Shown here: piece by piece, positions 63,886 to 64,000 of the stretch
Layout: each line of letters opens with the position of its first letter
How positions within the stretch are numbered: position 1 is the first letter of the stretch
Source: an uncultured Clostridia bacterium
Lineage (GTDB): Bacteria > Bacillota > Clostridia > Christensenellales > UBA1242
Reading direction: 5' to 3'
DNA length: 64,000 nt
Assembly (NCBI GenBank): GCA_944380265.1
Contig: CALWGY010000006.1
Coordinates: 1-64,000 of the forward strand
Translations under genes and position numbers: made by a program
The notes under the pieces: model-generated
What the model was told of the DNA's origin: nothing
Databases searched by the model: none
Seen by the model: only the letters and a program-made list of their open reading frames with translations

Positions 63886-64000
63886 TTAGGTTAATTGTTT
63901 TTGTTTTAAACTTTTAACTTCTTTTTCCAGTTTTACAACCTTAGACAAATTTAGGTTTAACAATTCTTGATAGTAGTTAATTTCGTTTTTATAAATTAAC
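63886..64000 (-). CDS. C-terminal end of a coiled-coil protein, cut by the window edge
   Basis: On the minus strand an open frame enters from the right edge and stops at 63886-63888. The 37 visible residues read LIYKNEINYYQELLNLNLSK... and end EKEVKSLKQKQLT, with a heptad pattern of a coiled coil. The product cannot be named. It lies about 98 nt upstream of addB on the same strand. Confidence 0.45.
   Translation of the reverse strand, partial: LIYKNEINYYQELLNLNLSKVVKLEKEVKSLKQKQLT

Overview
The window is strongly AT-rich, uses the standard bacterial code (TAA stops dominate and TGG encodes Trp), and reads as chromosome from an anaerobic low-G+C Gram-positive relative, most likely an uncultured Clostridia-type gut bacterium. 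Supporting signs are a pyruvate:ferredoxin oxidoreductase, a SpoVT/SpoVB pair, zinc-type S14 and adenylate kinase, an ECF vitamin transporter, AddAB instead of RecBCD, and lipoproteins with Gram-positive style lipoboxes. The species cannot be named from the sequence alone. I see no IS element, phage gene, CRISPR array or replication origin.

Region by region. 1-1700: an HD-domain hydrolase, then a promoter, a long 5' hairpin, tRNA-Ala(TGC), tRNA-Ile(GAT) and decaying partial copies of the tRNA-Ile 3' half. 1.7-4.8 kb: a small membrane protein, then a folT-ecfA-ecfT operon. 4.8-8.4 kb: an ABC-F ATPase and gltX separated by an elaborately folded intergenic region. 8.5-11.8 kb: two related exported proteins and truA. 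12-15.5 kb: nifJ (PFOR) on the plus strand. 15.8-21 kb: dusB, two HU-like genes, a SpoVB-type flippase with spoVT, and a DUF975-like membrane protein. 21-33.7 kb: a 3039-residue surface protein and a 1074-residue Ig-like/beta-helix lipoprotein. 33.8-49.8 kb: the whole S10-spc-alpha ribosomal superoperon (rpsJ to rplQ), including secY, adk, map, infA, rpmJ and rpoA, behind two tandem promoters. 50.4-56.9 kb: an InlB/BspA-type surface protein, a DUF1858 protein, an SPFH/zinc-ribbon protein, a PRC-barrel protein and a MotA/TolQ-like coiled-coil membrane protein. 57.1-63.8 kb: addB-addA. The left-over C-terminus of one more minus-strand gene runs off the right edge.

Almost everything is on the minus strand. 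The housekeeping genes cover translation, tRNA modification, protein export, nucleotide metabolism and recombination repair. About 18 kb encode large, fast-evolving cell-surface proteins.

The most notable features are: (i) a roughly 180-nt multi-domain folded region in front of the ABC-F gene that matches no class I recognise; (ii) Lys/Thr/Ala-rich, histone-H1-like arms attached to three unrelated proteins (ribosomal L30, ribosomal L24 and the DUF975-like membrane protein); (iii) an ECF transporter whose only ATPase lacks both the Q-loop Gln and the switch His and whose EcfT ends at its second coupling motif; (iv) a structured tRNA leader and decaying tRNA-Ile copies; and (v) a giant surface protein with an apparent metal-binding Cys/His cluster.
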